A stretch of DNA of 5,627 nt. It comes from Anaerolineaceae bacterium UBA4081. Lineage in GTDB: Bacteria > Chloroflexota > Anaerolineae > Anaerolineales > Anaerolineaceae. The DNA lies in the NCBI GenBank assembly GCA_002383615.1, contig DFYN01000046.1:14920-20546 (forward strand), in the 5' to 3' direction. This document shows, one piece after another, positions 1 to 5,627 of this stretch (within the stretch, counting starts at the first letter, position 1; each line of letters starts with the position of its first letter). The notes below the pieces were generated by a model. That model searched no databases, was not told where the DNA came from, and was given only the letters and a program-made list of their open reading frames with translations. A program made the translations under genes and the position numbers.

Positions 1-25
1 GGGTTCAAATCCCTCCTTCGGCACC
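1..25 (+). tRNA. 3' end of a tRNA, probably tRNA-Leu (partial)
   Basis: The window opens inside a T arm: GGG, the seven-base loop TTCAAAT, then CCCTC, followed by the acceptor 3' strand CTTCGGC, discriminator A23 and encoded CC. The next base is T, so a full CCA end is not encoded and would need completion by the CCA-adding enzyme. The implied 5' acceptor strand is GCCGAAG with A73. This matches many bacterial tRNA-Leu genes, for example the E. coli CAA isoacceptor. The anticodon lies outside the window, so tRNA-Thr, which can share GCC...GGC ends and A73, cannot be excluded. That it is a tRNA end is well supported; the amino acid is an inference. Confidence 0.82.
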
Positions 26-30
26 TGGCA

Positions 31-59
31 ACCCCGCAGCGATGCGGGGTTTTTGTTTT
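31..59 (+). terminator. Intrinsic terminator after the tRNA
   Basis: CCCCGCA (32-38) pairs perfectly with TGCGGGG (43-49) across a GCGA loop, a GNRA tetraloop. The stem is followed directly by TTTTTGTTTT. This is a textbook Rho-independent terminator only a few bases after the tRNA 3' end, so it most likely ends the tRNA transcript and insulates the next gene. Confidence 0.93.
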
Positions 60-137
60 CATGGCTTCATTCTTGCATCCCGCATATGAGAATTATCGGT
101 CAACCATCTTGTCGTTTAGATTACAATTGGGTAAGAT

Positions 138-518
138 ATGAATATGAAACGGTTTAAGATTGGGCGGAAGCAAATTAGCATGATCGTTGGTGCGGTTGTG
201 GTCTTTCTTTTATTGATGGATCTCAATTCTCGAATTTTGGAATTGGTCAGACAAACCAATCAAAGCCATAAAGGCGCAACCGAGGTTATGTACCTCACTC
301 AGACCCTGGCATCCCTTGAATATCAGATCACAGAAGCTTCCCTGGACTCGGCAGTCGAGTCTTGGGCGTATGAACACCATATGGTACGACCTGGCGATAA
401 ACTGATTGTCCCCATACCGCCTGCGGGAGTGACACCCCAACCGGTGTACCAGCCCACGCCAACACCGATGGCGGTTGAAAACTGGCAAATTTGGTGGGCG
501 CTTTTCTTCGGAGAATAA
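138..518 (+). CDS. FtsB/FtsL/DivIC-like septum formation initiator protein
   Basis: This 126-residue protein has the layout of FtsB/DivIC divisome proteins. A short basic cytoplasmic tail (residues 1-12, KRFKIGRK) is followed by one membrane segment (about 13-29), then a helical, probably coiled-coil stretch (about 30-72), then the family-style end VESWAYEHHMVRPGDKL (73-89). Known relatives bridge FtsQ and FtsL and activate septal peptidoglycan synthesis on the outer face of the membrane. Past the family core there is a Pro/Thr linker (about 98-110) and an aromatic tail, NWQIWWALFFGE. The start at 138 has only a weak GGG (129-131) upstream; a second ATG at 144 is possible. TACAAT at 122-127 could be a -10 box, which would leave almost no leader, but no good -35 is visible. 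The stop codon lies inside the downstream terminator stem. Family membership is fairly sure; which subfamily (FtsB, FtsL or DivIC) cannot be told from sequence alone. Confidence 0.8.
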   Translation: MNMKRFKIGRKQISMIVGAVVVFLLLMDLNSRILELVRQTNQSHKGATEVMYLTQTLASLEYQITEASLDSAVESWAYEHHMVRPGDKLIVPIPPAGVTPQPVYQPTPTPMAVENWQIWWALFFGE

Positions 519-549
519 TCAACCGCACAGCAAAGTGCGGTTGATTATT
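514..549. terminator. Shared bidirectional terminator between convergent genes
   Basis: Bases 514-528 pair perfectly with 535-549 to give a 15-bp stem with loop AGCAAA. The core CCGCAC/GTGCGG is GC-rich and the outer part is A/T-rich, so either strand reads a hairpin ending in a T-containing tract (GATTATTTTA on +, GATTATTCTCC on -). It lies between the + strand divisome gene, whose TAA stop (516-518) is part of the stem, and the stop of the minus-strand phosphatase gene at 568-570. It probably terminates both transcripts, with the better U tract on the + strand. Confidence 0.88.
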
Positions 550-567
550 TTAGCGTTTTGATGGATT

Positions 568-3500
568 TTATTTAGATAATTGACGGTGGATGACAAGTAT
601 GGTCAGGTCATCAGTCGGTGGCTGACCTTCACGGAATCTAAGCAGAGTCTCCTCAATACTTGCTAATACTGCTGCCGCAGTGTGATCTTTATTTTTTCGG
701 ACGGTCTCAATCAGTCGTTCATCACCAAATGGCTCACCTGCAGGGGAAAAGCTTTCGGTTACACCATCGGTGTACATCACCAAAACATCATCGGGGGCTA
801 TTTCAATATTATGATCCTGATATTCGGCGTCCTCAATAACTCCCAACGCAATGCCGCCGTGTGGTAATGCCCGGGCTGTCCTCTTGTGGATGAGGATGGG
901 TAAGTTGTGACCGGCATTTGCATAAACCAGCAGTCCAGTTTTCATATTTAAGATGCCGAAAGCAGATGTTACGAACATGCCGTTAATTGTGTCTAATGAT
1001 AATAAGTTGTTCACATAAGACAGGACTAGTGCAGGCGAAGGTTGATTTTGTGCTATGGCACGGATCAAAGTGCGCGTAACGGTCATGTAAAGTGCAGCTG
1101 GCATGCCCTTATCAGCAACATCAGCAACAACAAACCCCATCAAATCATCACCGAGCGGGAAAAAATCATAAAAATCGCCGCCGACTTCACGCGCAGTCTG
1201 CCACCGCAAGTCCACCTCCCAACCGGGAATTTCAGGTGGTCGGTCCGGCAGGAATGTTTGTTGAATCTGGCGTGCTAACTGGACTTCGCGCTCAATCCGT
1301 TCTCGGTTCACCATTTCTTCTTGTTGGTGTTCATTCTGGATTGCCAGAGCGATTTGCTGGGAGATTCCAGTAATTATTTCAAGCCTGCGATCATAAGTAT
1401 CCGGACGAATGGAGCTCTCTTTGGTCAATAACACACCAAACCGCTCACCTTTGATTGATAGAGGAAAACCCAGCAACCAGGCGGATCCAGTCAACTGGGC
1501 TGGTGTGGGAGTCATATCGGCAGAAAAAACAGCCGCGTTTGCCCACTTACTTACGGGTGTCAATGCAGGCGGCAAAGGCGCTACCAGTAAGGTATCTTCT
1601 TCAAGGACACTGGTGAGCAAATCATGGTCACCCTTATGATGCACCGTCTCAAGTAACTCAACTTCGTCCGTGTGCGATTGGGCAAATGCTTTTACTGGTT
1701 CAAATAATTGATGTTCTTCGTCCCATACATAAATGACCGCTGCATCCAAACCAACCAAGATTGGCAGGAGGTGGATGATGGTTTCTAAAACATCGTCCAG
1801 GTTGCTTTGAGAAACAACTGCCTGTGCAACTTGTAAAAGTACGGCAGTGACATAAGCTTCTTCCTGACGGGCATCCATTAGATGATTATTTAAGAGTGCG
1901 ACAGATGTCTGAATCGCAATGCCTTGGAGTATTGAGAGAGTCTGATTATCACTTGTGAGGTTGGCGTTTTTGGATCCAGGTGTCTCATACGAGACGTAAA
2001 ATGCTCCCATGAATTCTCCATGTGCGGAAAGGGGCAGGAGCACGTGGGTGGCATTCGGTCCATCCAGTCCTGGCATACCCACTTTCTCATCTGGCTTATC
2101 CACAAATAGCGCAACACCAGATTGACGGACCTGTGAAAGTGCTATTGACTTTTCTTCGGCGATAAAGGTGTCCTCGCTGGGATCAAATCCATACCATGAA
2201 TTTAGTGAATATCCATTTCGGTATGGGTCCCAGATAAAGAATGCGCATTTACTAACACCGACCAAAAGGGGGGTGATGCGTGCCATTGTGGAAAGCAACT
2301 CATCGCCGGAGGCAGTGGAACGGGAAGCGTCCGACACTTGAAGAAGAACGGTTGAAATCCAGGCTTGCTCCTGGGCGTGGGTGAACAACCTGGCAGTCTG
2401 AATTGCGGCAGCTGCATAACTTGCAAAGGTGGTTGTCATCATGCGCGTCTCAGAACCATATCTTCCGCTAGTTTGATGCGCAATCGTTAATACACCTAGA
2501 ACGTTTTCCCCAGCTTTGAGCGGTACCGCAATAGATGAATACTCATCTGTGAATCCACAGGCTGCCCCCAATGGTCCCACAGGGTCGCCAGGCTGCCGAA
2601 TGATGGCTTCTGGTGCATTGAGCGCAGTATTAAGCCAGTCACGAATATCCAGATTTTCTTGGCGAACCCTGATTATCTTTTCAGCATCAACACCCCGCGA
2701 AGCTGCCAATACCAGGCTTTGCCCTTCTACCTCGGCAGTCATAGTAGCCTCATCCATTAACCAGATAGCAGACGCATCGCAAGGCAAGTTGCGTTCCAAT
2801 TCTTGCAATATAGACTGTAGCAGTTGCTCAACTGCAATATTGGCAGTTAATAATGCGGCAACTTCACGGAACGACTCACCTACTTGCCGACGCCATTGTT
2901 CTGATCGGTAAACATTGGCATTCCTGATGGCAACTGCAATACCAGCAGACAGGGCTTCAAGTAGGAAGACATCATTTTCAGTAAATGTGCCTACCTTATC
3001 ACTTTGAAGATCAAGGACACCAAGGACATCCGTTCCAAATTTTAAGGGTAAAGTTAATTCAGAGCGTGTATTGTGAGGCGGTAAGGTAGATGGAATATAG
3101 AGAGGGTCTTTTTCCACATCATCTGCAATTCGCACCTCACCCGTGCGAGCAGTAAAGGGGATTAAACCAAGCGGGGAGTCCAGGTCATACGTCTTTTCTT
3201 CGTTGGCAAGCGCTTCAGACCTTTCACCACTGCCTGCACGATAGAAAATTTTTCGCCTGCCAGTATGGACTGTAAAGATATGCACAAATGGGTAGTGGAA
3301 GCGTTTATGGATGACGTCCACAACCGTAGCAAGAAGCTCGTCTGGGTCCAGGATGGACGAAAGAGCACGCGAAACTTCACCAATTGTTTGGATTTGTTCG
3401 GCTCGCCATTGTAGATCCGCCCACATTCGGGCTCCATCCATTGCTATGGCAATTGAAGATGCCAGTGCGCGCAGAACTTCGCGATCCACTTCATGAAAGG

Positions 3501-4392
3501 CGTGTGGGTGGTTGCTTTGCACATCCAGAACACCCAGTACACGATCCTCAACTTTGAGGGGTAAAGCAAATTCGCTTCGGGTTTCCTTCAAGGCATCAAT
3601 AAACCGGTACTTCTGATCAGTACCAACATCTTCAGCCAGGATTTCTTGTCCGGTTGCTGCTACTTCTCCGACAATGCCCTGGTGTTTTTGGACTGTAAAT
3701 ACCGCCTTCTTGGTTTTCTTTTTGGATTGGCTTGCGCTGGCACGAAATTGTAAAGTTTCCCCTTGTGGTTCCTGGGTAAAGATTCCAACATAATAAAATT
3801 CAAATGTGTTTTGGATCAACGTCACAACGCGTTGAAACAACTCGTCAAGGTCTAGTAATCGGGCAATCTGATCGCTTACCTGGCGAACCAGCATCAGCTG
3901 CTCATAACGCCAGTTCTTTAGGACCACTTGCCGAATAACTTGCATGGCAACTGCGGCGTGGGCGCATAACCCGTCCAGGAACACCATTTCACTGTCTGTA
4001 AAGGGGGCACCCGAGGTGCGGTCCGCCAGGATAATGCCCAGCAAGGCTCCTTGTGTTTGAATTGGAGCTGCGATAAGTTGGGGACCTTGCAACGGAGAAC
4101 ACTCATCTTCATCAGTTGCTGAAATTTGACAACACATTTGGCGTTCAGCCACGACTTTGGCAATCAGTCCTGTGGTATCCTCAGGGTTGAGTAGAGGAAC
4201 TTCTCCTTCGCCCGGAAGGGGGTAATTAGGCGGCAGCAGCCAAACATGTACCTTGCACTTCAAGGACTTTCGTACAATTTCTGATAAATGGTCGACTTGT
4301 CCGGGCGTTGAGGATAGGGCTAAGAGCGATTCACCCACCTTCAGGAATTGACGCCATTCAGGATTTTCTGGTAATTTAGGTGTATCGAACAT
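568..4392 (-). CDS. Multi-GAF PP2C-type (RsbU/SpoIIE family) serine phosphatase
   Basis: This ~1274-residue cytosolic sensor phosphatase has no membrane segment. Six GAF domains lie in series, marked by their core glycine in strands such as VLGVL at residues 119, 287, 458, 633, 796 and 986. A helical linker of the RsbU type follows (about 1029-1052, ending IQQTFLPDRPP), then the SpoIIE-like PP2C domain to the C-terminus. Metal-binding motifs are all present: GGDFYD (1071-1076), ADVADKG (1090-1096), YTDGVTE (1207-1213) and TDDLTILV (1260-1267). Such enzymes dephosphorylate the phosphoserine of an RsbV-type protein, here presumably the product two genes upstream. Ligands of the GAF domains cannot be told. 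Start: the ATG at 4392 has AAAGGG five bases upstream and overlaps the kinase stop by one base (TGATG). A GTG at 4395 is in frame but too close to that Shine-Dalgarno. Coupled translation with the kinase is likely. Confidence 0.94.
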   Translation of the reverse strand: MFDTPKLPENPEWRQFLKVGESLLALSSTPGQVDHLSEIVRKSLKCKVHVWLLPPNYPLPGEGEVPLLNPEDTTGLIAKVVAERQMCCQISATDEDECSPLQGPQLIAAPIQTQGALLGIILADRTSGAPFTDSEMVFLDGLCAHAAVAMQVIRQVVLKNWRYEQLMLVRQVSDQIARLLDLDELFQRVVTLIQNTFEFYYVGIFTQEPQGETLQFRASASQSKKKTKKAVFTVQKHQGIVGEVAATGQEILAEDVGTDQKYRFIDALKETRSEFALPLKVEDRVLGVLDVQSNHPHAFHEVDREVLRALASSIAIAMDGARMWADLQWRAEQIQTIGEVSRALSSILDPDELLATVVDVIHKRFHYPFVHIFTVHTGRRKIFYRAGSGERSEALANEEKTYDLDSPLGLIPFTARTGEVRIADDVEKDPLYIPSTLPPHNTRSELTLPLKFGTDVLGVLDLQSDKVGTFTENDVFLLEALSAGIAVAIRNANVYRSEQWRRQVGESFREVAALLTANIAVEQLLQSILQELERNLPCDASAIWLMDEATMTAEVEGQSLVLAASRGVDAEKIIRVRQENLDIRDWLNTALNAPEAIIRQPGDPVGPLGAACGFTDEYSSIAVPLKAGENVLGVLTIAHQTSGRYGSETRMMTTTFASYAAAAIQTARLFTHAQEQAWISTVLLQVSDASRSTASGDELLSTMARITPLLVGVSKCAFFIWDPYRNGYSLNSWYGFDPSEDTFIAEEKSIALSQVRQSGVALFVDKPDEKVGMPGLDGPNATHVLLPLSAHGEFMGAFYVSYETPGSKNANLTSDNQTLSILQGIAIQTSVALLNNHLMDARQEEAYVTAVLLQVAQAVVSQSNLDDVLETIIHLLPILVGLDAAVIYVWDEEHQLFEPVKAFAQSHTDEVELLETVHHKGDHDLLTSVLEEDTLLVAPLPPALTPVSKWANAAVFSADMTPTPAQLTGSAWLLGFPLSIKGERFGVLLTKESSIRPDTYDRRLEIITGISQQIALAIQNEHQQEEMVNRERIEREVQLARQIQQTFLPDRPPEIPGWEVDLRWQTAREVGGDFYDFFPLGDDLMGFVVADVADKGMPAALYMTVTRTLIRAIAQNQPSPALVLSYVNNLLSLDTINGMFVTSAFGILNMKTGLLVYANAGHNLPILIHKRTARALPHGGIALGVIEDAEYQDHNIEIAPDDVLVMYTDGVTESFSPAGEPFGDERLIETVRKNKDHTAAAVLASIEETLLRFREGQPPTDDLTILVIHRQLSK

Positions 4393-4808
4393 CACTTCCC
4401 TTTAGATTTGTATTTAACGAGGGTAAGGATATTTGTACCCGGGAAAAATTGGTATTCAACTTCGTCCATCCACTGCTGCATCATGTAAATTCCTAATCCA
4501 TGTTCGCAACGGTCTTTGAGCTTGGATGTCAAGTTGGGCTTCCGAATTGAATTTGGATCAAACGGCATACCATGATCTCGGATGGTAATTACCAATTTGT
4601 CATCGCTGGCTGTGCAATCGATTTCAATCAATCCGCTGCAATCACCACAATAGGCATGTTCGATGATGTTCGAACATGCCTCATCCACCCCCGTCTCAAT
4701 TTGATACAGGTCGAAACCATCAAAACCAGCTTCCTGAGCAATCGCCAGCACGAAGCTGGCGATGTGAGGCAGGCTGTCAAAAACGCCCGGAAATATTTGG
4801 CTCGGCAT
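4392..4808 (-). CDS. RsbW/SpoIIAB-type anti-sigma factor serine/threonine kinase
   Basis: A 138-residue single-domain GHKL (HATPase_c_2) protein. The N box is EACSNIIEHAY (43-53), with E43 and N47 as expected catalytic and Mg-ATP residues. The G1 box is DHGMPFDP (78-85) and the G2 box is HGLGIYMM (103-110). Relatives phosphorylate a serine on an RsbV/SpoIIAA antagonist and otherwise bind and silence a sigma factor. I chose the ATG at 4808 because CAGGTC gives a Shine-Dalgarno with about five bases of spacing and the protein then begins at the usual first strand. An upstream in-frame ATG at 4850 would add 14 residues and overlap the STAS gene by 29 bases, but its AAGAGG touches the ATG with no spacing. 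The start lies 13 bases after the STAS stop, and the stop overlaps the phosphatase start. A CGDC motif (53-56) follows the N box and is unusual. It could instead regulate a non-sigma target. Confidence 0.92.
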   Translation of the reverse strand: MPSQIFPGVFDSLPHIASFVLAIAQEAGFDGFDLYQIETGVDEACSNIIEHAYCGDCSGLIEIDCTASDDKLVITIRDHGMPFDPNSIRKPNLTSKLKDRCEHGLGIYMMQQWMDEVEYQFFPGTNILTLVKYKSKGK

Positions 4809-4821
4809 GCTGACCTGTGGG

Positions 4822-5157
4822 TTAGAAGTTCGCCACCGCGGTAACAACATCCTCTTTTATGTGAAATAGCGAAGTAAACCCAGCCAAATCCAAGGCTTTG
4901 AGGATATTGAGAGGGACAGCCGCCAGAATGACTTCTCCGCGGTTGTACCGTCTGCAGTTTTTCTGGGTGGAGATGAGTACACGTAATCCAGCGCTTGATA
5001 TGAAATCAAGTTCACTCAAGTCTAAAATGATATGGTAATGTCCGGCTTCCATAAGATTCTTGATATTTTGTTCAAGAACTGGAGCAGTGGAGCTGTCCAC
5101 ACGACCGGTGATTTTTACAACGTCACACCGTTTGTAATTGGTAATACGAATTTCCAT
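4822..5157 (-). CDS. RsbV/SpoIIAA-type STAS anti-sigma factor antagonist
   Basis: A 111-residue single STAS domain protein, close to the usual length for RsbV and SpoIIAA. It starts with MEIRITNYK, has ITGRVDSST near residue 16-24, LDLSELDFISSAGLRVL around 45-61, and a final helix region after LAGFTSLF. By alignment to the SpoIIAA DSSG site, Ser55 of ISSAGL is the expected phosphoacceptor; the aspartate before it is replaced by Ser and the residue after it by Ala, a common variant. In its family the unphosphorylated form binds the RsbW kinase and frees its target. It is the first gene of the operon, directly upstream of the kinase and phosphatase that would act on it. Start: the ATG at 5157 has GGAGG (5168-5164) six bases upstream, which is ideal. 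An in-frame ATG at 5163 abuts that same GGAGG and is therefore unlikely. Confidence 0.93.
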   Translation of the reverse strand: MEIRITNYKRCDVVKITGRVDSSTAPVLEQNIKNLMEAGHYHIILDLSELDFISSAGLRVLISTQKNCRRYNRGEVILAAVPLNILKALDLAGFTSLFHIKEDVVTAVANF

Positions 5158-5163
5158 GTTCAT

Positions 5164-5168
5164 CCTCC
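5164..5168 (-). promoter_or_regulatory. Shine-Dalgarno GGAGG that decides the STAS gene start
   Basis: On the minus strand GGAGG is followed by ATGAAC and then ATG. The first ATG (5163) has zero spacing, the second (5157) has six bases. Ribosome placement therefore favours 5157 and a protein two residues shorter than the longest open frame. Confidence 0.8.
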
Positions 5169-5202
5169 AGATAGATTAGAGCCAGAAAAATAAGCTGTAA
5201 AA

Positions 5203-5211
5203 ATTATAACA
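5203..5211 (-). promoter_or_regulatory. Extended -10 promoter of the partner-switching operon
   Basis: The minus strand reads TGTTATAAT, a perfect TATAAT (5208-5203) with the TGn extension. No -35 hexamer is found at 16-18 bases; TTGCAA (5228-5223) is only 14 bases away. Extended -10 promoters often lack a good -35. Predicted start is near 5196, giving a leader of about 39 bases to the STAS start at 5157. This is a housekeeping-type promoter, so it does not itself suggest control by an alternative sigma factor. Confidence 0.65.
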
Positions 5212-5231
5212 TGTCGTTGAAATTGCAAGCT

Positions 5232-5263
5232 AATAAATCAATTCAACAATAAATCAATTCAAC
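5232..5263. repeat. Perfect tandem 16-bp direct repeat between divergent promoters
   Basis: AATAAATCAATTCAAC occurs at 5232-5247 and again, with no gap and no mismatch, at 5248-5263. A related inverted half, GTTGAAATTG, lies at 5216-5225, differing from the reverse complement of CAATTCAAC by one extra A. The repeat centre (about 5247.5) is about 51 bases from the predicted minus-strand start and about 53 from the + strand one. Placement suggests binding sites for a regulator acting on both promoters, but a chance duplication in A/T-rich DNA is possible. The repeat is seen directly; the function is inferred. Confidence 0.85.
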
Positions 5264-5285
5264 TGAAATTAGAGCCGTTTTTTTG

Positions 5286-5294
5286 TGGTATTAT
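5286..5294 (+). promoter_or_regulatory. Probable extended -10 promoter of the right-edge membrane protein gene
   Basis: TGGTATTAT gives a TGn extension and a five-of-six match to TATAAT (5289-5294). No convincing -35 is present. The predicted start near 5301 would give a leader of about 52 bases before the ATG at 5353. It faces away from the operon promoter at 5203-5211. Confidence 0.45.
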
Positions 5295-5352
5295 CTAAAT
5301 ATCGTTTTGGCTATTCATATTACCAGCATCACCAAAACAAGGAATTGATATT

Positions 5353-5627
5353 ATGCGAAAAGATTCGCCACAAAATGTGATCCTGAAATACAAGAAAAGG
5401 CAACAGACTACCCCATACCTGATCTTAGGCGGCATTATCTTGCTGTTGGTCATTGGCTTAATCCTGTTGTTACTATGGCTGATACCCGCTGTTTCCGGTG
5501 GTGGGCGACCTTTTGCGGGGCTATTTGCCACAAAAACCCCCACTGCTACCAGTACCTACACACCAACGGCAACTGTACCATCGCCTACGCCGACAATTAC
5601 GCCTACGGAAACGCTAACGCCTACTGT
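5353..5627 (+). CDS. Single-pass membrane protein with Thr/Pro-rich linker (5' part only)
   Basis: The frame is open from the ATG at 5353 to the window end (91 complete codons). AAGGAA (5339-5344) lies about nine bases upstream as Shine-Dalgarno. The protein has a positively charged N-terminal tail (KYKKRQQ, 12-18), a strong hydrophobic segment from about 22 to 46 (YLILGGIILLLVIGLILLLL core), a short Gly-rich turn (48-52), and then a Thr/Pro repeat linker from about 60 onward (TPTATSTYTPTATVPSPTPT). The positive-inside rule puts the linker outside the cell, where it would hold a C-terminal domain that lies beyond the window. In Anaerolineae such anchors and linkers often carry LysM or other cell-wall domains, but nothing here shows that, so I leave the function open. 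It is divergent from the switch operon and may share its control region. Confidence 0.85.
   Translation, partial: MRKDSPQNVILKYKKRQQTTPYLILGGIILLLVIGLILLLLWLIPAVSGGGRPFAGLFATKTPTATSTYTPTATVPSPTPTITPTETLTPT

Noticed and set aside
1..60. tRNA 3' end as an integration (att) site
   Set aside because: No integrase gene, repeated tRNA tail or mobile-element gene is present; the terminator directly follows and the neighbours look like ordinary chromosomal genes.
210..488. A 92-codon minus-strand open frame opposite the divisome gene
   Set aside because: The + strand frame has a clear membrane segment, coiled-coil and family motif; the antisense frame shows no recognisable domain and overlaps it fully.
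2516..2911. A 131-codon open frame on the + strand
   Set aside because: It is antisense to the GAF4 region of the phosphatase, has no good Shine-Dalgarno, and its Ser/Arg-rich composition is typical of the reverse of a real gene.
3900..4392. Bilin- or other chromophore-binding role for the cysteine-containing GAF1
   Set aside because: The cysteines (CC at residues 87-88, ECS at 97-99) do not sit in a recognisable phytochrome or cyanobacteriochrome lyase motif and no PHY domain follows.
5223..5228. TTGCAA as the -35 box of the operon promoter
   Set aside because: The spacing to TATAAT is only 14 bases, too short for a normal promoter; the extended -10 explains activity better.
5278..5284. 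Run of seven T bases as a possible terminator
   Set aside because: No stable GC stem precedes it on the + strand, and no gene ends nearby.
5295..5543. An 82-codon minus-strand open frame opposite the right-edge membrane protein
   Set aside because: The + strand frame has a transmembrane segment, a Thr/Pro linker and a Shine-Dalgarno. The minus-strand frame has no family features.
1..5627. CRISPR array, insertion sequence or riboswitch
   Set aside because: No regularly spaced repeats, transposase fragments or terminal inverted repeats are seen, and the leaders are too short (about 40-50 bases) for known riboswitch folds.

Overview
The window looks like a chromosomal segment of a Chloroflexota bacterium, most likely class Anaerolineae. 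This is an inference from protein style: moderate GC content, Thr/Pro 'TPTPT' linkers on two membrane-anchored proteins, a FtsB/DivIC-like protein with a Pro/Thr tail, and a very long multi-GAF phosphatase in a partner-switching operon. No marker gene fixes the genus.

Layout from left to right. Bases 1-25 are the 3' end of a tRNA (probably tRNA-Leu), followed by a strong intrinsic terminator. Next on the + strand is a small FtsB/FtsL/DivIC-type divisome protein. A perfect 15-bp hairpin (514-549) lies between this gene and a convergent minus-strand operon, and probably terminates transcription from both sides. The minus-strand operon fills most of the window. In transcription order it encodes an RsbV/SpoIIAA-type STAS anti-sigma-factor antagonist, an RsbW/SpoIIAB-type serine kinase, and a ~1274-residue RsbU/SpoIIE-type PP2C phosphatase carrying six GAF sensor domains. 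The genes are tightly packed or overlapping. At the right edge a divergent + strand gene begins. It encodes a single-pass membrane protein with a Thr/Pro-rich linker, cut off by the window end.

The three operon genes form a complete partner-switching core. The kinase would phosphorylate the STAS protein and hold an unseen target, classically a sigma factor. The phosphatase, driven by signals on its GAF domains, would dephosphorylate the STAS protein, which then pulls the kinase off the target. No sigma factor or other output protein is in the window, so the output is unknown. The intergenic region (5158-5352) holds two outward-facing extended -10 promoters. A perfect tandem 16-bp repeat sits almost exactly midway between their predicted start points, which suggests a shared operator linking the switch operon to the membrane-protein gene.
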